This document shows positions 1-7,607 of a stretch of 12,275 bases of DNA, piece by piece (the first letter of the stretch is position 1; each line of letters starts with the position of its first letter). The DNA is from Bacteroidia bacterium (GTDB lineage Bacteria > Bacteroidota > Bacteroidia > Bacteroidales > Azobacteroidaceae), in the NCBI GenBank assembly GCA_025996815.1, contig BNTT01000084.1, forward strand, positions 1-12,275, in the 5' to 3' direction. The notes under the pieces are model-generated. The model saw only the letters and a list, made by a program, of their open reading frames with translations, searched no databases and was not told where the DNA came from. Position numbers and translations under genes: made by a program.

Positions 1-117
1 GAAACATCCGCTCATGCAATGACTTCATTGAGAATGTGGATAATGCAACATTTGACCAAAAGTATAAGACCCAACTGAAAGGAGAAGCATATTTCCTGCG
101 GGCATACTTTTTTCATC
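1..117 (+). repeat. Left arm of a perfect 117-base inverted repeat
   Basis: Base 1 pairs with 746, and every base up to 117 pairs with 630 without a mismatch. Base 118 (g) no longer matches base 629. The repeat reaches the window's first base, so the real length may be greater. Both arms encode the same SusD residues, from NIRSC to AYFFH, in opposite directions. Confidence 0.97.
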
Positions 118-722
118 GTTTGACAAGAGGGTTCGGTGGTATTCCGCTTCAATTGAGGCTCACCCAACTTACGGATGCCGATTTCAGTATCGAAAGAAGC
201 TCTTACACCGCCAGCATTGAGCAGATAATAAGCGATATCGACTATGCCGCCGAGTTGCTTAAAGACCGTACGTTCGCCAATACGCAAAAGGGACGCGCCA
301 CGCTGGCTGCCGTTTTGGCACTGAAAGTACGCGTATTGACCGATGCCGCAAGCGACCTGCACGACGAAACGACTGCATCCGCCAAGGTGCCGCTCTTCGC
401 ATCGTATCCTCATAAAGAGTTGATATTTTATACCAAAGGGTCGCGCACAGACCGGTGGCAAGCCGCCAAACAAGCCGCCAAGGTATTGATGGATAATTCG
501 TTGGGACATGGGTTATCAACCTACGGAGGCGAAGGTCTGACGGTCGAAGACAAGGCGAATGCTATCTGGGAATTTTTCTCGAAGGAAAGCGAAGAAAGCA
601 TTTTCTCGCGCTACTTCATCGACACAAAAGATGAAAAAAGTATGCCCGCAGGAAATATGCTTCTCCTTTCAGTTGGGTCTTATACTTTTGGTCAAATGTT
701 GCATTATCCACATTCTCAATGA
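1..722 (+). pseudogene. SusD/RagB-like protein, internal part on the inverted arm
   Basis: The reading frame is open from the left edge (first full codon at base 3) to a stop at 720-722. Residues encoded by 3-629 are real SusD sequence: the helix ending in AYFFHRLTRGFGGIPL is the family's typical TPR-like core motif, followed by an IERSSY stretch and a helix with DIDYAAELL, as in SusD/RagB proteins. SusD proteins are surface lipoproteins that cap a SusC transporter and bind its oligomer substrate. Codons after 629 are not SusD: they are the antisense of the N-terminal copy at 630-746 and give a false tail ending in HYPHSQ. The piece has no start of its own. The ATG at 36 lies inside the repeat and is not a true start. 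The C-terminal third or more of a normal 500-600 residue SusD is absent from the window. SusD identity is strong; whether this arrangement exists in the cell is doubtful. Confidence 0.8.
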
Positions 723-746
723 AGTCATTGCATGAGCGGATGTTTC
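630..746 (-). repeat. Right arm of a perfect 117-base inverted repeat
   Basis: This is the exact reverse complement of 1-117, separated from it by 512 bases (118-629) that encode the middle of SusD on the plus strand. The repeat is plain coding sequence with no recombinase-site look and no adjacent invertase gene. That favours a fold-back chimera over a programmed invertible element. Confidence 0.97.
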
Positions 747-1065
747 TGTACAAGCGTGCCCACTGGTGTCCGCTCTGCGTCTTGCTGAACCATCCCAGAT
801 TGACGTCTGTTACGGCTCCGGCATTGGTTTCTCTAAATTCCCGTCCATGAGTGAACAGGGATTCATCCGTTGCAGAAGCCTGCAATTCTTCCGTAAAGCC
901 TGCGTCCTGAAAGGTGAAATAAATGTCGTACATGTAGGCTTCCGCCAACGCGCTTTCTTGCCAAAGCGCCTCTGCCGTGATTTCCGTTTGCGGTTGCGTG
1001 TTCAGAAAATCGTCATCACACGCGCTTAGTATACATGTGGAGAGCAGAACGAGAACTGTGTTATT

Positions 1066-1101
1066 TATCGTTTTCATATTCATTATCGTTTTCATATTCA
1101 T
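1066..1101 (-). repeat. 18-base tandem duplication at the susD start codon
   Basis: Two identical 18-base units, 1066-1083 and 1084-1101, each encode MNMKTI. The duplication doubles the start-codon region of susD and adds six residues before the signal peptide without changing frame. Two ATG codons lie in each unit, so either copy can supply the start. Confidence 0.95.
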
Positions 1102-1118
1102 TATTTTTTTTGATTGAT

Positions 1119-4100
1119 TTAAAATGTTACTGAAAAGCCAAAATTGATAATCTTGGGTACGGGAATGGCTGAACCGGTGCCCGATGTCATTTCCGGGTCG
1201 AGGTCCGGCGACGGCGAGAAGGTCATCAGATTCTGTCCGTTGGCATAGATGCGTATGTTCGATAAGAGGCGCGTCTTTTCGGCAATATGTTTGGGTAGCG
1301 TGTACCCTATTTCCATATTTTTTACCCTCAGATAGCTGGTATTCTGCATCCAGTACGTATTACTGCCTCCCGTGCCACTGTCCCAGTAGTACTTGCCGCG
1401 GGAATATACACGAGGATGCTGGTCGGTCGGGTTGTCAAGAGACCAGTGATTGTCGTAGACAGATTTCAAATAATTACCGACTTCGCCGGAATCAAAATAG
1501 ACTTTTGTCCAGCAGTCAGCCGCTCCTTGCAGGAGGATGCTGAGGTCGAAACCTTTCCACTGGAAGAAGCCATTAAACCCATACATCCACTTCGGTTCGT
1601 TGTTTCTATCATACCGTATCCGGTCGTCTGGAGTGATTTTTCCGTCTTCGTTGATGTCCTTGAATTTCATATCGCCCGGTTGCAAAGCATCATCTTTTGT
1701 GATTCCATCATAGTTCAGACGATTTTCCTTATCATTGATTTCCGCCCAGTCTTTGAACACACCGTCAAATACGAAATAAAGGTCTGTGTTCATCGGATGT
1801 CCGGTAGATTTTTGCCACTCAGGTGCTCCTGCTGCTTCGTCCCAATATTTAATGGTGTTTTTGGCATACCCTCCCGTAACGCCAACGCGATAGGTGAAGT
1901 CTTTTCCTATCTTGTCCGACCAGTCTGCCTTGAAATCGAAACCGGTATTATCCACTTTACCGATATTTTCGGCAGGCAGTGTCAAACCGGCGGTTTCAGG
2001 TATTGAAGCGTTCCGGCGCCACAGAATGTTGGAGCGTTTGTTGTAGAAATAGTCTGCTTCGAGATACAACCGGTTGTTCAATGTGCGTGCTTCAATTCCC
2101 ACGTTCATGTTCGTGGCAACTTCCCATGTCACTTTTTCGTTAGGAAATCGGCTGACGCGAAGACCTTTCACATCCGCGTTGTCCACAATATATCCCCATT
2201 CGTAATAATAAGTGGGCAGGTATTGATATTCGCGCAACTGTCCGTCATAATAAATCTGGTCGTTACCCATTTGACCTATCGAACCGCGGAGTTTGAAGTA
2301 GTTGATAAAGGAAAGGTTGTTTTTCCAGAAATTCTCTTCGGAAATTCGATATCCCAGCAATATGCCGGGGAAGAATCCGTAGCGGGTATCTTCCGGGAAC
2401 ATATAGGAGGCATCGTAACGCCAGACGAACTCTGCCAGATATTTTTCCTGATAATTGTAGGCTACGCGCCCAAAGTAGTTCAAACGCGCCCTGTTCCAGT
2501 TTTTACTCCAGTCGCCGCTTCCGTTCGTCTTTTCCTTATCGCCTCCGGCCTGAAATACCTGGAGAGCGCTTGACAGGAAGTATCTGCGCATGGCGTCGAA
2601 ATAGGAATTGTCCGACTGGTCTCTTTCCGAACCAGCCAATACGGTGATATTATGGTTGCCGAATTTTTTATCGTAGCTTAAAATTCCACCGGCAACGAGA
2701 TTGGTCTGGTCTTCCGAATACATGTCAAGTCTCGGGTCGGCATGGTTCGGATAGTTCAGACCTTTTTCCAGTTTGGGCGTTACGCCGTCGGCTTCCATCG
2801 CCACGCCGTCCCACGAGTAGAGATACCACGGCTGGAACCATTTTTTGCGATGTTGCAGATACTTGTCGTACGAAATGTTTACGGACAGTTTCAAGCCTTC
2901 CACCCACGGCTGCGTGATTTCCAGGTTGGCATTGGTCTGGATGTAATATCTCCGGTCTTTATCATAACCGGTTTCGCTTGATGCAGCTACAACGGGATTG
3001 CGTCCGTATTCCTGTGCCGGTCCCGGCAGTCCGTTTGGCCAGTAAGCCGGATCGGTTGGGCGTCCGCGGGAAGTGAACCACAAAATATCGCCTGCACCTT
3101 GACTGGGGAAGTTACGGTTTTCCTGCCGTCCCATCGTGTTTACACCAACTTTTATCCAGTCGTTCAACTGGGCATTCAGGTTGATGCGCAGGTTGTATTG
3201 TTGATAGTTGTTTGCCGAGTTTTGATAATAACCATCTGTGAATGTGTGCCCGAAGGTGGCGAAATAATTAAACTTTTCGCTACCGCCTTCCAGTGTGGCA
3301 TTGTGTATGCGCTGAGGCGACCAGTCGGCATAGGTTTCCTTGAACCAGTCCGTATTGGGATACCTCCACGGATCGGAACCGTCGCGATATTTCTGTATTT
3401 CTTCGGCTGTTTTCCACGGTTTCGGAAATTCGGGTTGCACTCCCTTTGCGGGGTTAACCAGCGCGTCGTTGACTATCAGTTCATTCCTCAATTCCGCATA
3501 TTGGGCGGCATCAGCCATTTTGGGCAGTATGGAAGGGCGTCCCCAGCCCTGATTGAACGAGTACGTTACTTCCGGTTTCTTTCCCGCTTTTCCATTCTTG
3601 GTGGTGATGAGGATAACGCCGTTTGCGGCACGTGCGCCATAGATGGCGGCAGAGGCGTCTTTCAACACCGACATGTTTTCGATTTCATTCGGGTTCAGGC
3701 GTTCCAGACCGCCTGCTCTTGCAGCCACACCGTCAATAACCACCAGCGGTTCGTTGTTCCCGAGCGTATTTGAGCCTCTGATACGGATGCTGCTGTTGTC
3801 GTAACCCGGCTCGCCGGATCTTTGGAAGACGACCACACCGGAAAGACGACCGGCTATCGCGTTGGACAGATTGGCTGTCGGCGTCTTGATAAGTTCGGAT
3901 CCTTTGACGGTTGATACGGAGCCTGTTACCGTTTCTTTCTTCTGCACGCCATACCCTACGACCACCACTTCCTCCAGCAACTTGGCATCTTCGGATAGAT
4001 TGACATCAACACTCGTTCTGCCACTCACAGCAACCTCTTGGGTGGCATAACCCAGATAAGACACTTCCAATGTAGCATTGGATGGCACTTGCAGCGTGTA

Positions 4101-4316
4101 CCTTCCTGCCACATCGGTGGCAGTTCCGTTGCCCGGATTGCCCTTTTCGATAACACTCGCACCGATGATTGGACCATCCGCATCGGACACCACGCCTGTT
4201 ACGGCGATTTTTGCCTCTTGGGGAGCTTCCGCTCTTAGGGAGTTTGCCCCCCCCCCCACGAAGAGAGCACCGCTTAATAGCAAAGTTCGTGCAAAGTTTT
4301 TAACTTTCTTTTTCAT
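1119..4316 (-). CDS. SusC/RagA-family TonB-dependent outer-membrane transporter
   Basis: This 1065-residue outer-membrane transporter imports an oligomeric nutrient, with SusD as its lid, using TonB/ExbBD energy. It is full length for the family. In order: a signal peptide (about 1-30); a carboxypeptidase-regulatory-like beta domain (about 37-110, with IIGASV and DVAGRYTLQVP); the EEVVVVGYG TonB-box segment (115-123); a plug domain (about 125-240) holding the SusC signature DASAAIYGARAANGVILITT; and a long beta-barrel. The barrel contains the SusC-typical Asp-rich loop KDINEDGKITPDD and ends in a terminal Phe (FGFSVTF), as expected for Bam-dependent barrels. The ATG at 4314-4316 gives a Lys-rich signal peptide start. 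It is first in a susC-susD pair and diverges from korA. An 11-base G tract (4247-4257 on the plus strand, as C) lies within the signal peptide at residues 20-24. No regulator, sulfatase or glycosidase is in view, so the substrate is unknown. Confidence 0.96.
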   Translation of the reverse strand: MKKKVKNFARTLLLSGALFVGGGANSLRAEAPQEAKIAVTGVVSDADGPIIGASVIEKGNPGNGTATDVAGRYTLQVPSNATLEVSYLGYATQEVAVSGRTSVDVNLSEDAKLLEEVVVVGYGVQKKETVTGSVSTVKGSELIKTPTANLSNAIAGRLSGVVVFQRSGEPGYDNSSIRIRGSNTLGNNEPLVVIDGVAARAGGLERLNPNEIENMSVLKDASAAIYGARAANGVILITTKNGKAGKKPEVTYSFNQGWGRPSILPKMADAAQYAELRNELIVNDALVNPAKGVQPEFPKPWKTAEEIQKYRDGSDPWRYPNTDWFKETYADWSPQRIHNATLEGGSEKFNYFATFGHTFTDGYYQNSANNYQQYNLRINLNAQLNDWIKVGVNTMGRQENRNFPSQGAGDILWFTSRGRPTDPAYWPNGLPGPAQEYGRNPVVAASSETGYDKDRRYYIQTNANLEITQPWVEGLKLSVNISYDKYLQHRKKWFQPWYLYSWDGVAMEADGVTPKLEKGLNYPNHADPRLDMYSEDQTNLVAGGILSYDKKFGNHNITVLAGSERDQSDNSYFDAMRRYFLSSALQVFQAGGDKEKTNGSGDWSKNWNRARLNYFGRVAYNYQEKYLAEFVWRYDASYMFPEDTRYGFFPGILLGYRISEENFWKNNLSFINYFKLRGSIGQMGNDQIYYDGQLREYQYLPTYYYEWGYIVDNADVKGLRVSRFPNEKVTWEVATNMNVGIEARTLNNRLYLEADYFYNKRSNILWRRNASIPETAGLTLPAENIGKVDNTGFDFKADWSDKIGKDFTYRVGVTGGYAKNTIKYWDEAAGAPEWQKSTGHPMNTDLYFVFDGVFKDWAEINDKENRLNYDGITKDDALQPGDMKFKDINEDGKITPDDRIRYDRNNEPKWMYGFNGFFQWKGFDLSILLQGAADCWTKVYFDSGEVGNYLKSVYDNHWSLDNPTDQHPRVYSRGKYYWDSGTGGSNTYWMQNTSYLRVKNMEIGYTLPKHIAEKTRLLSNIRIYANGQNLMTFSPSPDLDPEMTSGTGSAIPVPKIINFGFSVTF
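4247..4257 (-). repeat. G11 homopolymer tract in the susC signal peptide
   Basis: Eleven consecutive C on the plus strand read as G11 in the coding strand, spanning the last base of Val20, Gly21-Gly23 and the first base of Ala24 of SusC. A change of one base would shift the frame before the mature protein begins. The length as given keeps the frame open. Confidence 0.95.
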
Positions 4317-4341
4317 GTAACTTAAATTTAAATTGTTAAGG

Positions 4342-4397
4342 GGACTTCTAAAAATACCAAGTTTTTACATTTTGACTTTATAACAGAGCCGAAGTCC
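4342..4397 (-). promoter_or_regulatory. Possible stem in the susC 5' leader
   Basis: GGACTTC at 4342-4348 and GAAGTCC at 4391-4397 are perfect 7-base complements separated by 42 bases. They lie between the proposed susC promoter and its start codon, so the leader RNA could fold with the 3' arm ending about 25 bases before the ATG. The loop is long and the stem short, so the pairing may be chance. No known riboswitch is recognised. Confidence 0.3.
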
Positions 4398-4423
4398 ATT
4401 TAAACTCTATTCAAAATCGGAGG

Positions 4424-4454
4424 CAAAGATATGCAAAATATTTTAATTGACAAG
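4424..4454 (-). promoter_or_regulatory. Likely susC promoter, Bacteroidota type
   Basis: Read on the minus strand, TATCTTTG (4431 to 4424) fits the -7 consensus TAnnTTTG. CTTG (4454 to 4451), 19 bases upstream, is a three-of-four match to the -33 TTTG. It would give a leader of about 100 bases for susC-susD. Confidence 0.55.
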
Positions 4455-4512
4455 CGAAAAATGCAAATTAAATAATTTTTTTTTGAACAATCCATAATTC
4501 ACAACTTTTTTG

Positions 4513-4520
4513 TACTTTTG
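4513..4520 (+). promoter_or_regulatory. Likely -7 box of the korAB promoter
   Basis: TACTTTTG fits TAnnTTTG and lies 39 bases before the korA ATG. The nearest TTTG upstream (4482-4485) is 27 bases away, longer than the usual 19-21, so the -33 element is weak or absent. Confidence 0.45.
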
Positions 4521-4559
4521 TAGCAGAATTTGTTAATATGAAAATTGGCATATAATTTT

Positions 4560-6410
4560 ATGGCACAGGAAACTAAAATTAGAGAATTAGACCGCGTGGT
4601 GGTTCGCTTTTCGGGCGACTCCGGCGATGGGATGCAGTTGGTGGGGACGATGTTTTCCAACCTTTCTGCGGAGTTGGGCAACGAAATCATCACTTTTCCC
4701 GACTATCCGGCTGAAATTCGCGCCCCTCACGGCACGCTGAGCGGTGTTTCGGGGTTTCAGATGCAGTTGGGCGCAAAGGAGGTGTTCACGCCCGGCGACA
4801 AGGCAGACGTGCTCATCGCGATGAATCCCGCCGCGCTGAAAGTGAATGCGCAGTTCCTCAAAAAGGATTCGGTGGTCATCATCGACACCGATTCGTTCGC
4901 AAAAGAGGACTTGGAAAAAGCCCTTTTCACGACCGACGACCCGTTCAAGGAATTGGGTCTCCACTCGGTGCAAGTGGTGGCGGCAAGCATCACGCAGATG
5001 TGTAAGGACTGCTTGGAAGGCATTGCCGACAACAAGCAAGCCCTCAAAAACCGCAATATCTTTGCGCTGGGGCTGGTCTGCTGGCTGTTTAATCGCCCCA
5101 TCGAGATTGTGGAAAAACTGCTGTCCGAAAAGTTCAAAAAGAAACCGGATGCCTTGAAAGCAAGTTTGGCAGTGTTGCAGGCGGGTTTCAACTACGGACA
5201 CAACATCCACGCAAGTGTTTCGACCTATCGCATCGAAACAACACCGCAAAAGAAAGGTTTTTACATCGACGTAAACGGCAACAAGGCAACGGCTTACGGC
5301 TTGATTGCCGCCGCCGAAAAAGCAGGGTTGCAACTCTTTTTAGGCTCATATCCCATCACGCCGGCAACGGACGTGATGCACGAACTGACGGCGCGTAAAG
5401 AGCTGGGCGTGAAGGTGATGCAGACCGAAGACGAAATTGCCGGTATCTGCACTGCCATCGGAGCCGCGTTTGCAGGCAGCCTCGCCGCCACGAACACCTC
5501 CGGACCGGGTTTGGCACTCAAAAGCGAAGCCATCGGCTTGGCGGTGATTGCCGAAATTCCCCTGGTGATTGTGGACGTGCAACGCGCCGGTCCTTCCACC
5601 GGTATGCCCACCAAAAGCGAGCAAACCGACCTGCTGCAAGCCCTCTACGGACGCAACGGCGAAAGCCCCGCCGTGGTGATGGCAGCCCTCTCGCCGACCG
5701 ACTGTTTCGACTCGGCTTATTGGGCAGCAAAAATCGCGCTGGAGCACCTCACCCCCGTTATCTTGCTCACCGACGGCTACATAGCCAACGGCTCGTCCGC
5801 CTGGCACATTCCCGATTTGGCGGAATATCCCGACATAAAACCGCCCTACGTGAAGCCCGAACAGCTCGCCCAAAATTGGCAAGCCTACACGCGCAACGCG
5901 AAAACGGACGTGCGCTATTGGGCAATTCCGGGCACAGAAGGCTTTATGCACCGCATCGGAGGCTTAGAAAAGGACTACGACAAAGGCTCTATCTCGACCG
6001 ACCCCGACAACCACCAAAAAATGGTGCAGGTGCGTCAAGCAAAAGTCGATAAAATCGCCGACGTGCTGCCATTGCAGGAAGTGCTGGGCGACAAAGATGC
6101 CGACACGCTGGTTGTGGGCTGGGGTGGCACCTGCGGACACCTCTCCGAAGCCGTTGCCGACGTGCGCAAAACGGGCAAAAAAGTGGCATTCACGCATTTC
6201 CGCTACATCAATCCGTTGCCGAAAAACGCGGAGGAAATTCTGAGAAAATACAAAAAAGTGCTGGTCATCGAACAGAATTTGGGACAATTCGCAGGCTACC
6301 TGCGCTCCAAAATCGGCGGCTTCAATCCCTATCAATTCAATCGCGTGAAGGGGCAGCCGTTCATCGTTGCCCGCCTTGTGGAGGAGATTATTAAAATAAT
6401 TGAAAAATAA
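4560..6410 (+). CDS. korA: 2-oxoacid:ferredoxin oxidoreductase alpha subunit (fused gamma-alpha), probably for 2-oxoglutarate
   Basis: KorA works with KorB to decarboxylate a 2-oxoacid oxidatively to its acyl-CoA, passing electrons to ferredoxin; in anaerobes it also runs in reverse. The protein has 616 residues, normal for the fused KorA form. Residues about 12-200 are the gamma domain, with RFSGDSGDG at 16-24. The pyrimidine-binding alpha domain follows, with YPITPATD at 264-271, the TEDE segment with its TPP-activating type glutamate at 289-292, TSGPG at 313-317, and QRAGPSTGMPTKSEQTDLLQ at 341-360. The second alpha domain completes the protein. I chose the ATG at 4560; a TTG 15 bases upstream is also in frame but is less likely and adds only MAYNF. 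KorB begins two bases after its stop, so the two are one operon. No ferredoxin-like delta gene is adjacent. The family assignment is firm; 2-oxoglutarate as substrate is inferred from resemblance to KorA. Confidence 0.94.
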   Translation: MAQETKIRELDRVVVRFSGDSGDGMQLVGTMFSNLSAELGNEIITFPDYPAEIRAPHGTLSGVSGFQMQLGAKEVFTPGDKADVLIAMNPAALKVNAQFLKKDSVVIIDTDSFAKEDLEKALFTTDDPFKELGLHSVQVVAASITQMCKDCLEGIADNKQALKNRNIFALGLVCWLFNRPIEIVEKLLSEKFKKKPDALKASLAVLQAGFNYGHNIHASVSTYRIETTPQKKGFYIDVNGNKATAYGLIAAAEKAGLQLFLGSYPITPATDVMHELTARKELGVKVMQTEDEIAGICTAIGAAFAGSLAATNTSGPGLALKSEAIGLAVIAEIPLVIVDVQRAGPSTGMPTKSEQTDLLQALYGRNGESPAVVMAALSPTDCFDSAYWAAKIALEHLTPVILLTDGYIANGSSAWHIPDLAEYPDIKPPYVKPEQLAQNWQAYTRNAKTDVRYWAIPGTEGFMHRIGGLEKDYDKGSISTDPDNHQKMVQVRQAKVDKIADVLPLQEVLGDKDADTLVVGWGGTCGHLSEAVADVRKTGKKVAFTHFRYINPLPKNAEEILRKYKKVLVIEQNLGQFAGYLRSKIGGFNPYQFNRVKGQPFIVARLVEEIIKIIEK

Positions 6411-6412
6411 TT

Positions 6413-7420
6413 ATGAATACTTACGAAGCAAAAGATTTCAAAAGCTCTCAATTAGTGCGCTGGTGCCCCGGTTGCGGCGATTATGGTGTGTTGAGCAGCC
6501 TGCATAAAGCGATGGCAACCTTGGGTGTGGCACCTCACAACACCGCCGTGATTTCCGGTATCGGCTGTTCGTCGCGGTTGCCCTATTATATGAACACCTA
6601 CGGGTTTCACACCATCCACGGGCGCGGTGCAGCCATTGCTACCGGCGCGAAGGTGGCTAATCCGAAGTTGTCTGTTTGGCTCGCAACGGGCGACGGCGAC
6701 TGTCTGGCAATCGGTGGCAACCATTTTATTCACGCGGTGCGGCGCAATGTGGACATCAATATCCTGTTGATGAACAATAAGATATATGGTTTAACAAAGG
6801 GGCAATATTCCCCCACCTCGGCACGCGGCTTTGTGTCCAAATCGTCGCCCTACGGCACGGTGGAAGACCCATTTCGTCCGGCAGAATTGGCAATCGGTGC
6901 GCGCGGCAAATTTTTCGCCCGCATCATCGACACCGACGTGAAAAACGCCCCTGACATCCTCGTGGCGGCTGCCAAACACAAAGGCACATCTGTGACGGAG
7001 GTCATCCTCAACTGCGTGATTTTCAACGACGGCATCAACGAATCCATCATCCACAGGGACGTGCGCGCCGACAAGACCATCACGCTCAAGCACGGCGAAA
7101 AAATGCTCTTCGGCAAAGACAACAACCGCGGCATCGTGCAAGACGGTTTCAACCTGAAAGCCGTGACCATCGGCGAAGGCGGGCACACGCTCGACAAGGT
7201 GCTGGTGCACGATGCAAAGACCATTGACCCCACCCTGCACCTGAAATTGGCACTGATGGACGGTGGCGAACTGCCTGTCGCACTGGGAATTATCCGCGAC
7301 GTGGAAGCCCCCACCTACGATGCCGAAGTGGAAAAGCAAATCGCCGATGTGCAAGCCAAAAAGCCGTCACGCACACTGCGCGACTATCTTTTGACGCTGG
7401 ATACCTGGGAAGTGAAATAA
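6413..7420 (+). CDS. korB: 2-oxoacid:ferredoxin oxidoreductase beta subunit (TPP-binding)
   Basis: This 335-residue cytoplasmic subunit binds thiamine pyrophosphate and pairs with KorA. WCPGCGDYG (17-25) carries a CxxC pair typical of the subunit. GIGCSSRLPYYMNTYGFHTIHGR follows at 49-71. The TPP/Mg motif is GDGD (93-96), with MNNKIYGLTKGQYSPTS at 120-136. In this family the KGQ.SPTS sequence marks the Kor-type enzyme. The ATG is two bases downstream of the korA stop, so the genes are surely co-transcribed and perhaps translationally coupled. The C-terminus (about 220-335) is the usual beta-subunit tail. No terminator with a clear stem and T-run is seen after the stop. The 187 bases to recQ hold the recQ promoter and no gene. 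Confidence 0.95.
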   Translation: MNTYEAKDFKSSQLVRWCPGCGDYGVLSSLHKAMATLGVAPHNTAVISGIGCSSRLPYYMNTYGFHTIHGRGAAIATGAKVANPKLSVWLATGDGDCLAIGGNHFIHAVRRNVDINILLMNNKIYGLTKGQYSPTSARGFVSKSSPYGTVEDPFRPAELAIGARGKFFARIIDTDVKNAPDILVAAAKHKGTSVTEVILNCVIFNDGINESIIHRDVRADKTITLKHGEKMLFGKDNNRGIVQDGFNLKAVTIGEGGHTLDKVLVHDAKTIDPTLHLKLALMDGGELPVALGIIRDVEAPTYDAEVEKQIADVQAKKPSRTLRDYLLTLDTWEVK

Positions 7421-7521
7421 AACTCCCCCGCATTGAACAAATAGCCGGCGGGCGCATTCCAATCTGTCTGCAAAAAGCCCACTGTGAGGTGTTTGTGGCG
7501 GTATGTGTCAAACTTTTTTCA

Positions 7522-7538
7522 TTTTTTTTCAAAAAAAA
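7522..7538. promoter_or_regulatory. T8-C-A8 palindrome upstream of the recQ promoter
   Basis: Eight T, one C and eight A form a self-complementary A/T tract ending nine bases before the -33 TTTG of recQ. It could act as an upstream A/T element for polymerase or as a weak end signal for korAB. Chance in AT-rich intergenic DNA is also possible. Confidence 0.25.
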
Positions 7539-7547
7539 GCGATTTTA

Positions 7548-7580
7548 TTTGGATTATATCAAAATAATAATATACCTTTG
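7548..7580 (+). promoter_or_regulatory. recQ promoter, Bacteroidota type
   Basis: TTTG (7548-7551), a 21-base spacer and TACCTTTG (7573-7580) match the -33/-7 consensus of the phylum's primary sigma factor. Transcription would start about 20 bases before the recQ ATG. Confidence 0.72.
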
Positions 7581-7607
7581 CTCAATGATTGGGAATAGTA
7601 GATAACT

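Larger units (their letters stand above)
616..1101 (-). pseudogene. SusD/RagB-like lipoprotein, N-terminal part, broken at 630
   Basis: This is the start of the susD gene, 17 bases downstream of the susC stop and on the same strand, the usual susC-susD order. A hydrophobic signal peptide ends in a lipobox (LSAC), so the mature protein would begin with a lipid-modified Cys followed by DDDFLNTQPQ, a typical SusD N-terminus. About 157 residues are genuine, down to AYFFH at base 630. The frame then enters the inverted middle segment and stops after four foreign residues (LLCR). Joining residue 157 to the plus-strand frame at base 118 restores the expected core motif without a frameshift. Four in-frame ATG codons (1101, 1095, 1083, 1077) lie in an 18-base tandem duplication, so the exact start is uncertain. 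The 1077 start gives the most ordinary signal peptide. The protein would be an outer-membrane, surface-exposed partner of the SusC next door; its substrate cannot be told. Confidence 0.82.

Noticed and set aside
1..722. A second, independent susD gene on the plus strand
   Set aside because: It shares an exact 117-base stretch with the minus-strand susD and continues it in frame. It is the same gene's middle part, not a paralogue.
1..746. Invertible DNA switch of the kind that controls Bacteroides surface genes
   Set aside because: Flipping the segment does not rebuild a full susD, the repeat is ordinary coding sequence rather than a short recombinase site, and no invertase gene is near. A fold-back chimera explains it better.
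1416..3773. Several plus-strand frames of 80-220 codons opposite susC
   Set aside because: They are antisense to an intact, well-matched SusC reading frame and have no recognisable domains.
4545..4559. TTG at 4545 as the korA start
   Set aside because: The ATG 15 bases downstream gives the usual MAQETKIRELDRVVVRFSGD start; the extra five residues have no support.
4317..4559. A small RNA or riboswitch in the susC-korA gap
   Set aside because: Beyond the two promoters and one weak complementary pair, I see no known riboswitch motif or stable stem followed by a T-run.
4587..5951. Long minus-strand frames opposite korA
   Set aside because: They lie wholly within korA, have low-complexity His/Arg/Val-rich products with no family resemblance, and are explained by the G+C-rich third positions of korA.
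7421..7460. CCCGC (7427-7431) pairing with GCGGG (7448-7452) as a korB terminator
   Set aside because: The stem is only five bases with a 16-base loop and is not followed by a T-run.
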